Shown here piece by piece: positions 37,082-47,883 of a stretch of DNA of 64,000 nt. This DNA is from Shinisaurus crocodilurus (taxonomy: Eukaryota > Chordata > Lepidosauria > Squamata > Shinisauridae), in NCBI GenBank assembly GCA_021292165.1, contig CM037885.1:6381042-6445041 (forward strand), given 5' to 3'. Every line of letters begins with the position of its first letter. Within the stretch, counting starts at the first letter, position 1. The translations under genes and the position numbers were made by a program. Below the pieces are notes generated by a model. It did not search any database. It was not told where the DNA came from and worked only from the letters and a program-made list of their open reading frames with translations.

Positions 37082-38468
37082 GCAAGTGGAAGGTTTTCTG
37101 GAATGATAGCTAATCCTACTAGTTTGGTTAGTCCAGCCTTCCCCAACCTGATGCCCTCCAGATGTGTTGGACTACAACAACCCATCATCCCCAGCCAGTA
37201 TGGTCTGTGTGGATGGGTTGATGGGAGTTGTAGTCAAAATGTATCTGGAGAGCACCAGGTTGGGGAAGGCTGGGTTAGTAGGGCTTGTCTCTATTGGTGA
37301 GTGCTCCGCTTATTAAGGAAGTATTAATGGACAAGGAGTCAAGAAAGCTGTGTGCTCATAACTCCACACAACTGTCAAAACATCAACCATTCATATTTTT
37401 TTAAGGCTTCTAGAACTCATGATAGTTTTGAAAGCTTTTTAAGATGTCTGCTAAAAGCTGAAAAAGATAGTGGAAGGCTGGGACAGCCTCCCAGTCATCA
37501 AAGAGCGGAAGTAATAATAATATTTTATTTATTACCCGCCTCTCCATCTAGATCGAGGCGGGGAACAACAGAATATGTAAAATACAATGTGGGTCTTATG
37601 TCCCACATTGCTTCTTGTTCCTTCCTGTCCACCACATGCACACGCGTGCACACACAAACCCATTCTGTCTGCCTTGTCCCATAGACCTCAGCACCTATGC
37701 TCTTCAGATACCTCACTCTTTGCTGGCCCCACATTCCCCCAAAATCTGCAGCCTTCACAAAGCAAGGTTTGGCTGAATAGGTGATGGTATTTTAGTAGAT
37801 AAAGACTAATTTCCCTAATCTTCATATACATTAGGATATGAAAACTTATAATACTCAAATTTCCAGGTTGCAGAACAGATGGGGTGAGAATTGTGGAAGT
37901 TGAACCCCCTGCCAAAAGTGATAGTATGGATACTTTTTTCACCTGGGTCAAATTTCTACAGATTGGCCGTTCACAGTAAGGCAGGAGAGCAGTTTGTGCG
38001 TGTTTGCCATTCATGCAGCACAATTGCATGTGCATCCAGTAGTGGCAGCCATTATGAAGATCATTCTGCGACTAGAAATTGCATTCTGTAGATGGGACTG
38101 GAGTCCTCTTTGAATGTGAAGTATGGGTTATATGACCTCCATTGACTGTGAACATCATAAATCACACAGGAACTTGCTTTTCCGTTTGGCCTGAAATAAC
38201 ATTCTATGAAACTAGCATCAAGTGTGACCCTCTACATGTTCTTTATTTTTGTATCTTTCGCACTATGACTATGCAGTTGGCAGGAGGGGGGAAGTAGAGG
38301 AGAAGCTCTGAGATCAGAATTTTGGATATAATTGTGGTACTACAGGTTTTCTGCTCTGGGTGGCTCAGAGTTTGTACATACAGGGTAAGCAGCATTGACA
38401 AAAAGTGGGTGGCAAAAGCGGGCAGTTAGCATAAACGTGGTCCATGCTAAATCTCTTGGAAATTTCAG
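37082..38468. other. BICRA: BICRA intron 4, GC-AG type
   Basis: The donor is GCAAGT after CAG and the acceptor is 'atttcag'. Nearby GT dinucleotides at 37086 and 37093 would join exon 5 out of frame, so GC is the only phase-consistent donor I can find. The intron contains the MITE at 37134-37272 and a possible LINE 3' remnant near 37515-37600. Confidence 0.75.
37134..37272. mobile_element. hAT-type MITE just downstream of BICRA exon 4
   Basis: Ends 'cagccttccccaacctga' and 'caggttggggaaggctg' are inverted repeats. Flanking 8-mers ggttagtc and ggttagta match at 7 of 8. It is a relative of 12794-13049. It begins 52 bp after the exon 4 boundary and does not introduce an in-frame stop inside itself. 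Confidence 0.85.
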
Positions 38469-38479
38469 AAGGATCGGAG

Positions 38480-38525
<46 letters not shown>

Positions 38526-38804
38526 TTTTATTCGCCAGCCCTGAAAATGCAGCAGGAGAGCAGTATGAACGAATCCACAGTACCTCCCCACCTGCCAATG
38601 CCTCTGCCCATCTACAGCATAGCCACCACCGCACTCAGCACCACAAGCAGTGTCCCGGCCTCTGTGATAGTCAGCAGCAGCGTAGGCGCAGCCCTGCAGC
38701 CGCCTGCCAGCCGAGAGCTGAGCCAGAACCACAACCTGCCACCGGTGGAGTCCAAAGTACCTCAGTTCTCGGCTGGCCCTTCCCAGCAGGCACTGGCTTG
38801 CCAG
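38469..38804 (+). CDS. BICRA: BICRA coding exon 5 with polyglutamine tract
   Basis: A 336-bp exon, residues 720-831, phase 0 at both ends, donor gtagcc. It opens KDRS and runs straight into (CAG)14CAA, giving 15 glutamines (38481-38525), then a region with VPASVIVSSS that aligns with the human segment after ERSQQ. The acceptor is a tandem CAGAAG (38466-38471), so the first Lys may be optional. The polyQ is absent or much shorter in the human protein as I recall it. The alanine run in the overlapping frame is a shadow of the CAG repeat. Confidence 0.92.
38481..38522 (+). repeat. (CAG)14 microsatellite in coding sequence
   Basis: Fourteen uninterrupted CAG units followed by one CAA at 38523, all in frame as glutamine. 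Confidence 0.98.
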
Positions 38805-39624
38805 GTAGCCCTTACCTGTTTGCAAATCCACAAAGTCGCCTTGCTTTGGCCTGTTCTCCTGCCTCACTCCCTCCTGTCTAACATGTCTGGCCATTCTTCT
38901 TAGTCTTCCCTTCGGCTTCTTGCTTTCTCTGGCACATTCTCTGTGCAGAACACAAAGAGAGAGAGAGAGAGAAATATTAGTATCTCATTTAGGTTTGCAC
39001 TTGCATTCTCCCACACTTCAAAACAAAGGCTAGGCTTGGGTGTTGGTGGTGACATGATTTCTCTAATAGCAATGGAAGTCTCCCCCTTGTGGAAATATAT
39101 GAACAATACAAGGGGATATTGCCAAGTGCGGTTACTTCCTGGCAAGCAACCAGGAGGAATGTTGACACTTATATGTTGTTTTTTTTACTGTGCTTTTAGC
39201 AATAGTCTGCTATGCAGAAATAAAGCAGATAAAGCCTTTCCTAATATTGAGAGAAAGTGATAGAAAAAGTTTTACTTGCTGAATTTCTTCATGCCAGGCT
39301 ATTGTTAGCAAAGGACCAGCGCAAGAAAAGCAAGAAAACATACCTACTTGTTTCTGCAGGAATTAATCTCCTTAATGTTGATGTAGTTCCACAGGGTAAC
39401 AGCTTGAAACTGAACTCAAGAGTACAAATTTGAGGGAGATACAGAGAGGTATATGGGTGGCGCATTGAGATGTTGAAATAGCAAAGAAGTTCCATTCCTT
39501 GGGGTTGCTGCAGAAACAGAACAAAAAAATAAAGCAAAAAATTTCGTTGAGACTTTTCCTAAGCACCACCAGAAGTCTTCATCTCTGTGTCTGTCATTTT
39601 ATAACTACACAATACTTGCTTCAG

Positions 39625-39725
39625 GCTTCAGTCCTGTATCCATACCTAGAAGTAAACTCCATTGAATTCAGTGGGACCTACTTCTGACTTGACATGCCTA
39701 AGATTGTGCTGTTAGTCTATAAATA
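39625..39725 (-). repeat. Short dispersed repeat, copy 3
   Basis: Ends in 'taagattgtgctgtta' on the + strand and shares 'agaagtaaactccattgaat' with the other copies. Confidence 0.5.
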
Positions 39726-40739
39726 GGCATTGTAAACCATGCAAACGTTTGGTTAGTAAAACAATTAAGTTCTCTATGGTGCCACATGTACCTGCAAAGA
39801 ATAGATCAACATTTTAATATTTTCCCCTTTCCTGCCATTGCTGTGAATATTTCATGCACAGTTCTTGGTTCCCCTCTTCTAAATAGCATAACACTGCAAA
39901 AATGGCATGGAATTCAGCTTTCTGTTTTAGAATACAAACAGTCACATCCTATGTAATTGTCCATCCCTGCTCCTTTAAAGGAAAACATAATTTGTTCTGC
40001 TTTGAGAAGAGCAACACATATGGGAAACAATTTAAATCACAGACTAATTTACTTACCTTTCTCATCATGCCCAGATTCAGAACCTAGTGAAGATGAAAAG
40101 GTGGTGGTGGTGGTGGTTTATACAGCACCATCAAGGTACATGGCATTTTACAGCATAAACAAAGATGGTTGGTCCCTGCCCAATGAAGTTTACAGTCAAA
40201 ACATGGGCACATCAGATATGAGCCAACTTAACCTAGTTCAACCTGGAAGCTTCCAGCTATAAAATATAAGCAAGTGAGCTATAAGTGTCTGCACACAGAG
40301 TTTGGATGGGTGTGGACAACTAGGTGCACACGCACATACACTGGCCAGAAATGGGCAAATATCCCTGGTCCCCTGTTTGATCAGCCAAAGTGCTGCATCA
40401 CCTTTCCCCCCTCTTCTTAGATCCTGTTGCCAGTCTGTGGCCCTCGCCTGTTTGTCTTTTCTCCCTGTTGCTGCTCTTGCTTGCTTCCCTTTCGATCCTA
40501 ACTAACCCTGGGAGGTGGTGGTAGTGCTGCTGCTGCCTTCTGTTGCTTTTCTTCCTGTCTTCTCTGTCCCTTCAGAGCTGTGCACTGCCCTTGTGGTATG
40601 TTTCTATCTCCTACCAGAATGCACATCTTTCCTCCCTGTATCTCTTGTATTTAAGCAGAGAGGTATTACATGACAGTTCGACTCTCTTACAATCACTTGC
40701 ATGTCTGTATGCTGAAAATGTTCAAGTGCTGGCTGTATT

Positions 40740-40800
40740 CTTTATACAGGAATTAGCAGAGGCCTTGCTACATTGTTATTATTATTATTACGTTGTAGGG
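40740..40800. repeat. (TTA)n-rich microsatellite
   Basis: 'ttgttattattattattacg' in intron 5. Confidence 0.8.
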
Positions 40801-41686
40801 ATGCCCTACACAAGGCGGGTGTAGCTACAGCAAGGTTTAAGACTCAGGATTTCTTCTTGGGGTGAGAGGTGGAGTGTAACAATTTCGTGAGAATAGAGTA
40901 ATTTTGTGAGAACAGTAATAACAGCAGGCCTGGAGATGCATTTAATTTGGGACTGATTCAATAGAGCCTCGGGAGGTTTCTTTCCCAAGACAGTATTACA
41001 GGGCAGGTGGAAAGGGTGGTGTGTGTCCTTCACATGGGAGCTAGAAGGCCCCTGTTCCCCAAAATGAAAGAGGCCAGCATCTTCCTGCCTTTCCTGGCAT
41101 GGTTACACAGAAGGACATTGATTATATTCATAAACTCCATTGGTGCCAGCCTCTAACATAAGGTTTTGGAGAGAAGCTTTTGGATATCACTATTTGGGTG
41201 GGGGAAGCAGGAGTTGAGGGAGGGAGCATTTTAAGCTACACTCCTTGGGAGATCAGGAACCGTTTGCATTTTACGGTATTTCCATATTGTCTTATTCACC
41301 ATGATTTAAAAGGCATGTCTTTTAAAGCAACATCTGCTACAGCCCAGCTCTGCAAACAAGCTGAGGCAGTGAAATAAATTTGGCAGGTGCCTACAAGTAC
41401 TCTCAGTGGGGCAGCATGAAAGTTTGACACTCTACCCCTGCAATCCTCCCCTTCTGGCTCCGGGTCTCTCACTGTGTGAACTAGAGATGATGGGAAGGAG
41501 CGGAACAAGCAGCCTCTTTGACTCATGAAACTTGGCAAGTGTGAGTTTTGGAACTCAATAACTCTTGGCTGCTTTTGTTGGATGCTGGTGCCTAGGTACC
41601 TCAAGAGTATCTTCACAAGAGACTTCTAACTCAATTTACCTCTTTCCTTTTTCTTCCTTTCCCCCCCTCCCCCACCCCCTTTTCAG

Positions 41687-42394
41687 TTGCCTTCGGGACA
41701 GCAGAAACTTCCTGGAGCCTCCCCGTCCCACTCGCTACCTCATCCTTCCATGGGGGAGAGCCCCCAGCTCCAGCCCACACACCTTTCCCAGATGCAGTCT
41801 CCACACCAGTCCCGCCCTCCCTCGCAGCCTCAGCCTCTTTCCCGGCCGCCCTCCCGGCCTCACTCGAGGCCTCCCTCCCAACCGCAGACTTTGTCCAGGC
41901 CTCCTTCTGAGCCGCTATCACGGTCCTGCACCCCCCAGACTCAGATGCAGAACTTGTACGTGATCCAGAATCAAATCGCTTCTTCCCCTCATGGCCCCAA
42001 CCAGCACCCCCTGCGTCCCCCCTCGCAGCCTCAGGCACCGTTCCAAGCACCACAGGCCCAGCCAGAGGGGCAGCCTCAACTGGCAACCCCTCCGCACCTG
42101 CAGCTCCAGGTTCAGCTTGCTCCTCAGCTCCAGCCACAAGCTGAGGCCCAGGTGCAGGCCCGGCTACAACCCCAGATTCAAGCCCCCTCCGAGGTGCCGC
42201 ACACCCATTCCCCCCATTTCCAGCTTCAGTTTTCTGCCCAGGGCCCCATCAAGCCTCCCACACCAACCCCGACGCTTCATCTAACGCCAGAACAACAGAG
42301 GAGTTTTCAGATGGTTCCAAATCAGTTCCAGGCTCTCTCGGCTATTCCGGCTCCCATACCTCAGCAGAAGCAGCTCATGGACCGGTTTCAGCAG
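41687..42394 (+). CDS. BICRA: BICRA coding exon 6 (Pro/Gln-rich, RPPS repeats)
   Basis: A 708-bp exon, residues 832-1067, acceptor with a long pyrimidine tract ending 'ttttcag', donor gtaaag, phase 0 on both sides. It contains an array of RPPS units (RPPSQPQ, RPPSRPHS, RPPSEP) that aligns with the human RPPSRPPSRPQS/SRPPSEP segment. After that come 'VIQNQ', 'FQLQFSAQGPIK', 'TPTPTLHL' and 'SFQMVP', all in the human order. The region is predicted to be disordered. It begins with TTG after the splice site, so no separate start is implied. Confidence 0.94.
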
Positions 42395-42409
42395 GTAAAG
42401 CAACCATGT

Positions 42410-42757
42410 TTATTTACTTGCGAGATTTATATACCGCTGTACCTCCAATAAAATATCCAAGTGGTGAACAGTAAAAAGGGGAGTGGGAGTAGTAGTAATA
42501 GAAATGCAGAATTAAAATGTTTACAGTAAGATTAAAAATATTCTTTTAGAAAACCAGAAAACCTTCTGGTTAGTCAGGGAAGTCTTGTTTAAATAAAAAT
42601 GTCTTCAGGGGGCACTGAAAACAAAACATCACTGCCTGCCTGACATCCGTAGGCAGGCAGTTCCATAGAGAGGGAGCCAATATGCTGAAGGTTCTACTCC
42701 CAAGTGGACTCCTATGGACCATAGGTCCATGCAGAACCCCCCGGAGTGTCTTATTTG
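42410..42757 (-). repeat. LINE (type A) 3' part, first half of a split copy
   Basis: It corresponds to the 3' untranslated part of the LINE at 28350-29045, with shared blocks at 'gggaagtcttg', 'aaatgtcttcag' and 'aggtccatgc.gaacc'. It is cut at 42757 by a second LINE and resumes at 44955. Confidence 0.75.
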
Positions 42758-44944
42758 CAGAAGATAGATAGTTTATTATTCAGTAACAACCAGGGTTTTG
42801 CAAAGACATCAGACTAAAAACACAGAGCATACAAAGTATCAGCATACAAGGAGAAAAAAAAAAGGCTAAGTGTAATAATAGGAAAATAAGTAATAGTTTA
42901 AGAGACTGTCAACAACTGATTGTATATTTTAAATGTTTATAAAATAGCTTAATGGTCTATATTGTCATCTGTCGAAATAAAAGTCTTCCTCTTCCCTAGA
43001 GCCAACTCCACAAATTTAGCAGTACAGCATGTCACAAAATAATCTGTCTCCACCAATAAAAATCAGTTTTTTTAAAAGCAGTTGTTGTTTCTGATACCAA
43101 CAGTAAGAGTATCAAGGTATCGAGTCCTCAAATGGATACAATGGAAATTCCAAAGGAAAGTGAACCCACTCCTCCCCTGCCTTCTGACATCCAGCTGGAC
43201 AATGTTTATTTGCCCTAAGCCAGTGTTCTCCAACCTTGGGTCCCCAGATGTTTTTGGCCTACAACTCCCAGCATGCCCCAGCCAGGGGCATGCTGGGAGT
43301 TGTAGGCCAAAAACATCTGGGGACCCAAGGTTGGAGAACATTGCCCTAAGCTGTCCACTGTAGTTTTCCTTAACCTCCATTAACTGCACGGTGTTTAATC
43401 TGCATTTGGTTAAGAGCCATCTAAAACCATATGGACTGATAAAGGACAAATATGGGGGCAATGTCTGGGGAAGGGCTGTAAAATATTTATACAGCCTGCT
43501 GGAACAACACTTGGCCACTAGTGCAGTCTAGAAGTCGGTATCAGACTTCTTGAGATTTCCAGATGGGTGCTGTCATAACCCCTTGCAATTAGACAGGCCA
43601 CTGAGAAACCCTGTTTAGAAATAATTTCATGCATTTTTGTGGCCCATGATTCTGCTCCCATGTCTATAAATGCCAATAAGACGAGAGGAAAGGCCTGTTG
43701 GAAAGTTATCTGGAGCCAAGAATAAATAGCCGCCTTCTAAGCTAAAGTTCCCACTGAACAGCATGCTGTCCATTTGCCTCAAGGGTGGATCTAGGAACAC
43801 CCAGGGCTCTAGACAGAAATGTATGCTGTTCCAATTCCAGGGCTGCAATATTTGAGTGAATCCACACAGGGGACCCATACAGGAGCTCAGGCAAGGCTGT
43901 TACTAACTTCCCACCTGGTCCAGCTGAGAAATGAAAAATAGCATAGCAGCTGCATTAGTCACCAGTGCAGTAGCTTTCAGATGGGCAGACCAGGATCCAG
44001 ACTTTTTAAATGTCGCACCCAAATGTTTATATGAGTCAACCTGCTCCAGTAACTGGTTATCCAATTTCCATCGGTATTACTTCCTTCCCAAACACCAAGA
44101 TTTTAGTTTTGGAATAGTTAACTTGTAAAAGTTCCCTATTGCAGTATGAACTTAAGACTCTCAAAAGACTATACATCCCCAACTGGGTATATGACAGAAG
44201 AATTGCATCATCAGCCTACAATAAAATAGAAATTCTCCTTTCTGTTAATCAGAGAGGAAAAAACTCTATACCAGAAATGGAGGAAGCTATCTCATTATAC
44301 AAAAGTGATGCCAACAGGTACCCCTGCCACACACTCATATTCACAGTAATAGCTTCTGATAAACTGCCTCCTAAAGTGACTCTAACACGCATACTAGAGT
44401 TATCATACAACCCCTGAATTCTCCTTAGCAGCGTACGATCCATATTCAAAAGAGCCAGTTTGTGCCAAAATTGAGGCCCAGATATGGAATCGAAAGCAGC
44501 CTGAAAATCTATGAAGGCAGCATAAAAAGAGTGATGTGGCGGGGACGTATATTTCCTCACCAGGTGATACAGGAAGAAGCAATGGTCATCTGTTGATCTG
44601 CCAGGGCGAAAACCTGCTTGCTTCCCCGACGGGAGATTTTCTGAACCCACCTAGCTTTCTAACTTATCCAGAAGGTGCCTCGCATGTAATTTCCTGACCA
44701 TATCCCAAAGGCTTCTAGGATGATGGTTCTTGGGGTCAGATCTTGAAGCTTTCTGGTAAATAGGCACCACAATTGCTCTCAGCCAATTGATAGGAAAATG
44801 TCCGTTGTTGTTATTATTATTAATTTTATTTATATACCGTAGCTCTCAGTTTGATCAATAAGTGTAAATAAGGTGGCTGAAGATGGGATCTACCAATCAG
44901 CACAATTGATGAAAAAATCAGGAGGGATTCCATTAATCTCCAGA
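42758..44944 (-). mobile_element. LINE (type B) with reverse transcriptase remnant, inserted in LINE A
   Basis: On the minus strand the ORF at 44650-44249 has non-LTR reverse transcriptase motifs: 'QAGFRPGRSTDDHCFFLYHL', then 'AAFIDFQAAFDSI' (the first catalytic Asp region). The catalytic YxDD region is not visible because the frame breaks. The 10-mer gtcttatttg occurs at 42748-42757 and again at 44945-44954, exactly at the two breakpoints of LINE A, and is therefore a target duplication. The clade is not certain. The element is 5' truncated and contains MITE copy C. Confidence 0.75.
43221..43343. mobile_element. hAT-type foldback MITE, copy C
   Basis: Arms of 58 bp around a 7-bp centre with a single mismatch at the outer end (cattg against cactg). 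Exact 8-bp duplication CCCTAAGC at 43213-43220 and 43344-43351. Inserted in LINE B. Confidence 0.93.
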
Positions 44945-44954
44945 GTCTTATTTG

Positions 44955-45110
44955 ATGACCTCAGTGACTGGGAAGGCTGATGAGGGAGAAGGCACTCTTT
45001 CAAATATCCTGGTCCCAAGTTGTTTAGGGCTTTATACACCAATAACATTAAATTGGTGGGAAAGGGAATCATGTTAATTAAGGACCAATGAAGTTCTCAC
45101 ATCTCAGCCA
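44955..45110 (-). repeat. LINE (type A), second half of the split copy
   Basis: The minus-strand reading contains 'LLVYKALNNLGPGYL', the same C-terminal signature as at 28350-29045. It continues the copy interrupted by LINE B. Confidence 0.75.
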
Positions 45111-45193
45111 CATAATTTCCTCTGTATAAAATAGTGTGGTCCAATTTCTCAGTGCTAATAGGTTATTCATGAGGGTAATCTGTCCCCCGCACA

Positions 45194-45362
45194 GCCTGTG
45201 GCTCATGCTGGCTCAGCTTGTCTGAGCGGGGAAAGCTAAGCAGGGTCAGCAGGCCTGGTTATTACTTGGATGGGAGACCCCTCCTCTAGTTTCCTGCACT
45301 GAGCAGAGGGTTCAGATAGCCTTGTAGGCTCCATCCAACTCTATAATATGAAATCTATGAAA
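45194..45362 (+). repeat. 5S-rRNA-headed SINE, copy 5
   Basis: Contains 'gaaagctaagcagggtc' and 'attacttggatgggagacc', then the tail 'ccatccaactctataatatg'. A 3-base insertion follows the box A region. Confidence 0.82.
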
Positions 45363-45440
45363 AACCCCTAAACGGGAACCCACTCTGGAACATGGCCTAC
45401 TTTACTCCAAACATGCAGCAAGAATAAGCTGCATTTAAAT

Positions 45441-45575
45441 CAGTGTTCTCCAACCTTGGGTCCCCAGATGTTTTTGGCCTACAACTCCCAGCATACCCCA
45501 GCCAGCGTAGCTGGCTGGGGTATGCTGGGAGTTGTAGGCCAAAAACATCTGGGGACCCAAGGTTGGAGAACACTG
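45441..45575. mobile_element. hAT-type foldback MITE, copy D, perfect palindrome
   Basis: By eye, two identical 66-bp arms are separated by only 3 bases (gta). Outer ends are 'cagtgttctccaaccttggg'. The flanking 8-mers atttaaat and gtttagag match poorly (5 of 8). Confidence 0.85.
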
Positions 45576-45590
45576 GTTTAGAGAGAGAAA

Positions 45591-45632
45591 AGGCCTACAA
45601 CTCCCAGCATGCATGCTGGGAGTTGTAGGCCT
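45591..45632. repeat. Perfect 42-bp palindrome
   Basis: 'aggcctacaactcccagcat' followed directly by its complement through a central gc. It shares its core with the MITE arms 16 bp to its left and is bordered by GA and CT repeats. Confidence 0.95.
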
Positions 45633-46233
45633 CTCTCTCTCTCTCTCTCCATGTGTAGGATTGTGCCTTTAATGAGCACACTGATTGTGTGATTGCAGAA
45701 CACTGATTTAAAATGTCACAACCAGTTGTCAGAAGTAGACGGCCTGTGTGTTCTTACTGCTTACTGACCCTTGCCACTAGGAGGCCTGGAAATTCCCTGT
45801 CCTAATAAAAGCCCAACTAAAGCCAGCTCTTGTCTTTGCTCCACTTGTTGAGTACAGAAGGCAGAGTCTCTATTGGGCGGGATGCTTATATCAAGCACCT
45901 TAAGCAGTGAAGACCGTAGGGAGGGTGTACTTTATAAAGCACTTAGAATATTTAGATATGAGCATTGAACTCATTTTCCTGTTCAATTTCTAAATCACAT
46001 TTTTTTTTGAGGTTTAGTATGCATCCTCTGATACCCATGTTCCCAGTTGTGTGGATGAGCGTTGCAATTTCTCAATGGCTGAGGAAAGGCATTCTGTGCA
46101 TATTCATAAGTCATTTTGTTGCACGCTCCCACTGTTGCCCGTGGATTCTGAGTATTTGTCCTGGCTCGCGTTACAACCTGCAAGACTTGGTGCCTGGATA
46201 TTTTTCCATTCTCTGCTTTTTTATCCCATGCAG

Positions 46234-46561
46234 GTGCCCCAGGGAATTATCCTGCAAACGAAACAGCCAACTTCCACTAGCCAAGCACCACCCGTGCTGA
46301 GCCAGTTCAGCAGTCAGCCATCCTCAGTCTTGGTCAGCAGCCAAGGTCAGCAGGTCACAGTGACAACAACTCAAGCACCACCAGTTCATGGCCATGTGCC
46401 CGTGCCTGCCACAGTTCAGCCTTCTAATACAGGTTCGAGCAAGGCGGCTCCTGTGCTAGAAAAGGGGCAAGTACAGAGAGGAGGAGGAGGAGGGCAGCCC
46501 GCACAGCCTACGGTACACCTCCAGCAGCAAACACCTGTGTTGGTCAAATCAGCATCAATAT
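46234..46561 (+). CDS. BICRA: BICRA coding exon 7
   Basis: A 328-bp exon, residues 1068-1176 plus the first base of codon 1177, acceptor 'atcccatgcag', donor gtaaga. It starts VPQGIILQTKQ, matching VPSGIILQNK in human BICRA, and continues as a Q/S/T/P-rich region with a short glycine run (GGGGG). If the donor were ignored the frame would run only a little further (to about 46605). Confidence 0.92.
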
Positions 46562-47883
46562 GTAAGACAATAAAGCTCTGCTTGGCATGTCTTTGGTGTT
46601 GCTGAGTTTGGGAAAGGGAAGAACTGCCTTGTTTTATCAGTCCTTCTGACTGTCGCTCCTCATACTTTGCTTTGTGTATTTCTCTGTGTTTTCTGCCTAT
46701 TGAAGAAGGGGTAGGGCAAAGGGAAAGCTGCTTGGATCTGTTGCACTTGTATCTTAAATGTCCAGGTGTACACATTGCTGCCTGTCACATTTGCTGTGAA
46801 GCACGTATCTTCTCACCAAATTCTGTGAGCTTGTGCAATGAGAAAAATGGGTGGGGAAAGAGCATTGCTAGTAAATGTCCTTACCATTACCCAGACTCTG
46901 AAATAACCTACAGTGAGGGTTGCTGATACTGTATTCATTATATATATATATATATTTGCTCCCAAAAAGAATGATTCTAATAATTAACATTTCTCATGAA
47001 AGTTTTCATAGATTTTGCTCCGCTAGCATGTTTTTTTTCCCCCCTGAGACTAATATTTGAATTTTTGTGGGCTTTTTAGATGTTGATGCCTTATCACCAA
47101 AAACATGAGCACTAGAAACTTGCTTTAAAAAAAAAAAAAAGGCAAGCAAGAGTCCATTCAACCCACCCACACCATAAATCCAGATTCCATGTAGAATCCT
47201 GCCTGTGTGGCATCCTGCCTGTGTGGCCTTGCCAAAGGTGGACAGGCCTGCTTACCATGGCCAGGGGAAGAAGGCCACCACTGTTTCCCCCATTTTGATT
47301 GAAAAACCAAGAATGAGCTGACATACAACATGATCCCCCCCCCCCCATCTCCATTGCCCTTTGTCAAGGTTCCACCTGTACCAGGACACCTTGATCAGCT
47401 CCTTAAAGATATCTGTCTCTTTAAGAGCCCCTCCTGTCTCAGGATGCCAATTCTCTGCCTTTTATCTTCTCTTCCCAGTAACATGGGATTAGGCCTTAGG
47501 CGTGGTGTAAAAGACACCCCAACAACTGAATTTTAACAATAACAGTTTACTGTAGTAAATATGGGTAAAGTAGAATCACATTAACTTAGGGTAATTACAC
47601 AAATAGAGCTGTAAGATTACACAAAGCCACGTATAAGGAATATCAAGGAAAACACCGCAAGGTTCTCTAACTAGCTACACTGTACCCTGTAAGCTTAGCA
47701 AGAGATTCCTTTCCCCAGCTGGCCCTGGCTGTTTGCATTCTTCAGTGAAATCCAGACCATGCTCTCTGTCGCACTCTCTGAGCTTGCCAATGTCGCCTCT
47801 CCTGCCACTTCGCTCTTCCTGTGTGCAACCTCCTGCGCTCATTATATACCTCATAGAAGGTATATAATTGTCCTAGAAGCCAC

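Noticed and set aside
35081..37300. The 739-codon open frame as a complete single-exon gene
   Set aside because: It is BICRA exon 4. An acceptor lies directly before it, the homologous N-terminus is encoded by three upstream exons, and its last 73 codons (stop included) lie beyond the splice boundary in intron and MITE sequence.
38444..38881. An alanine-rich protein (and Leu-rich protein on the opposite strand)
   Set aside because: These are frame shadows of the CAG repeat in BICRA exon 5.
43221..43343. A microRNA precursor hairpin
   Set aside because: The long hairpin is a MITE with target duplications and relatives elsewhere in the window.
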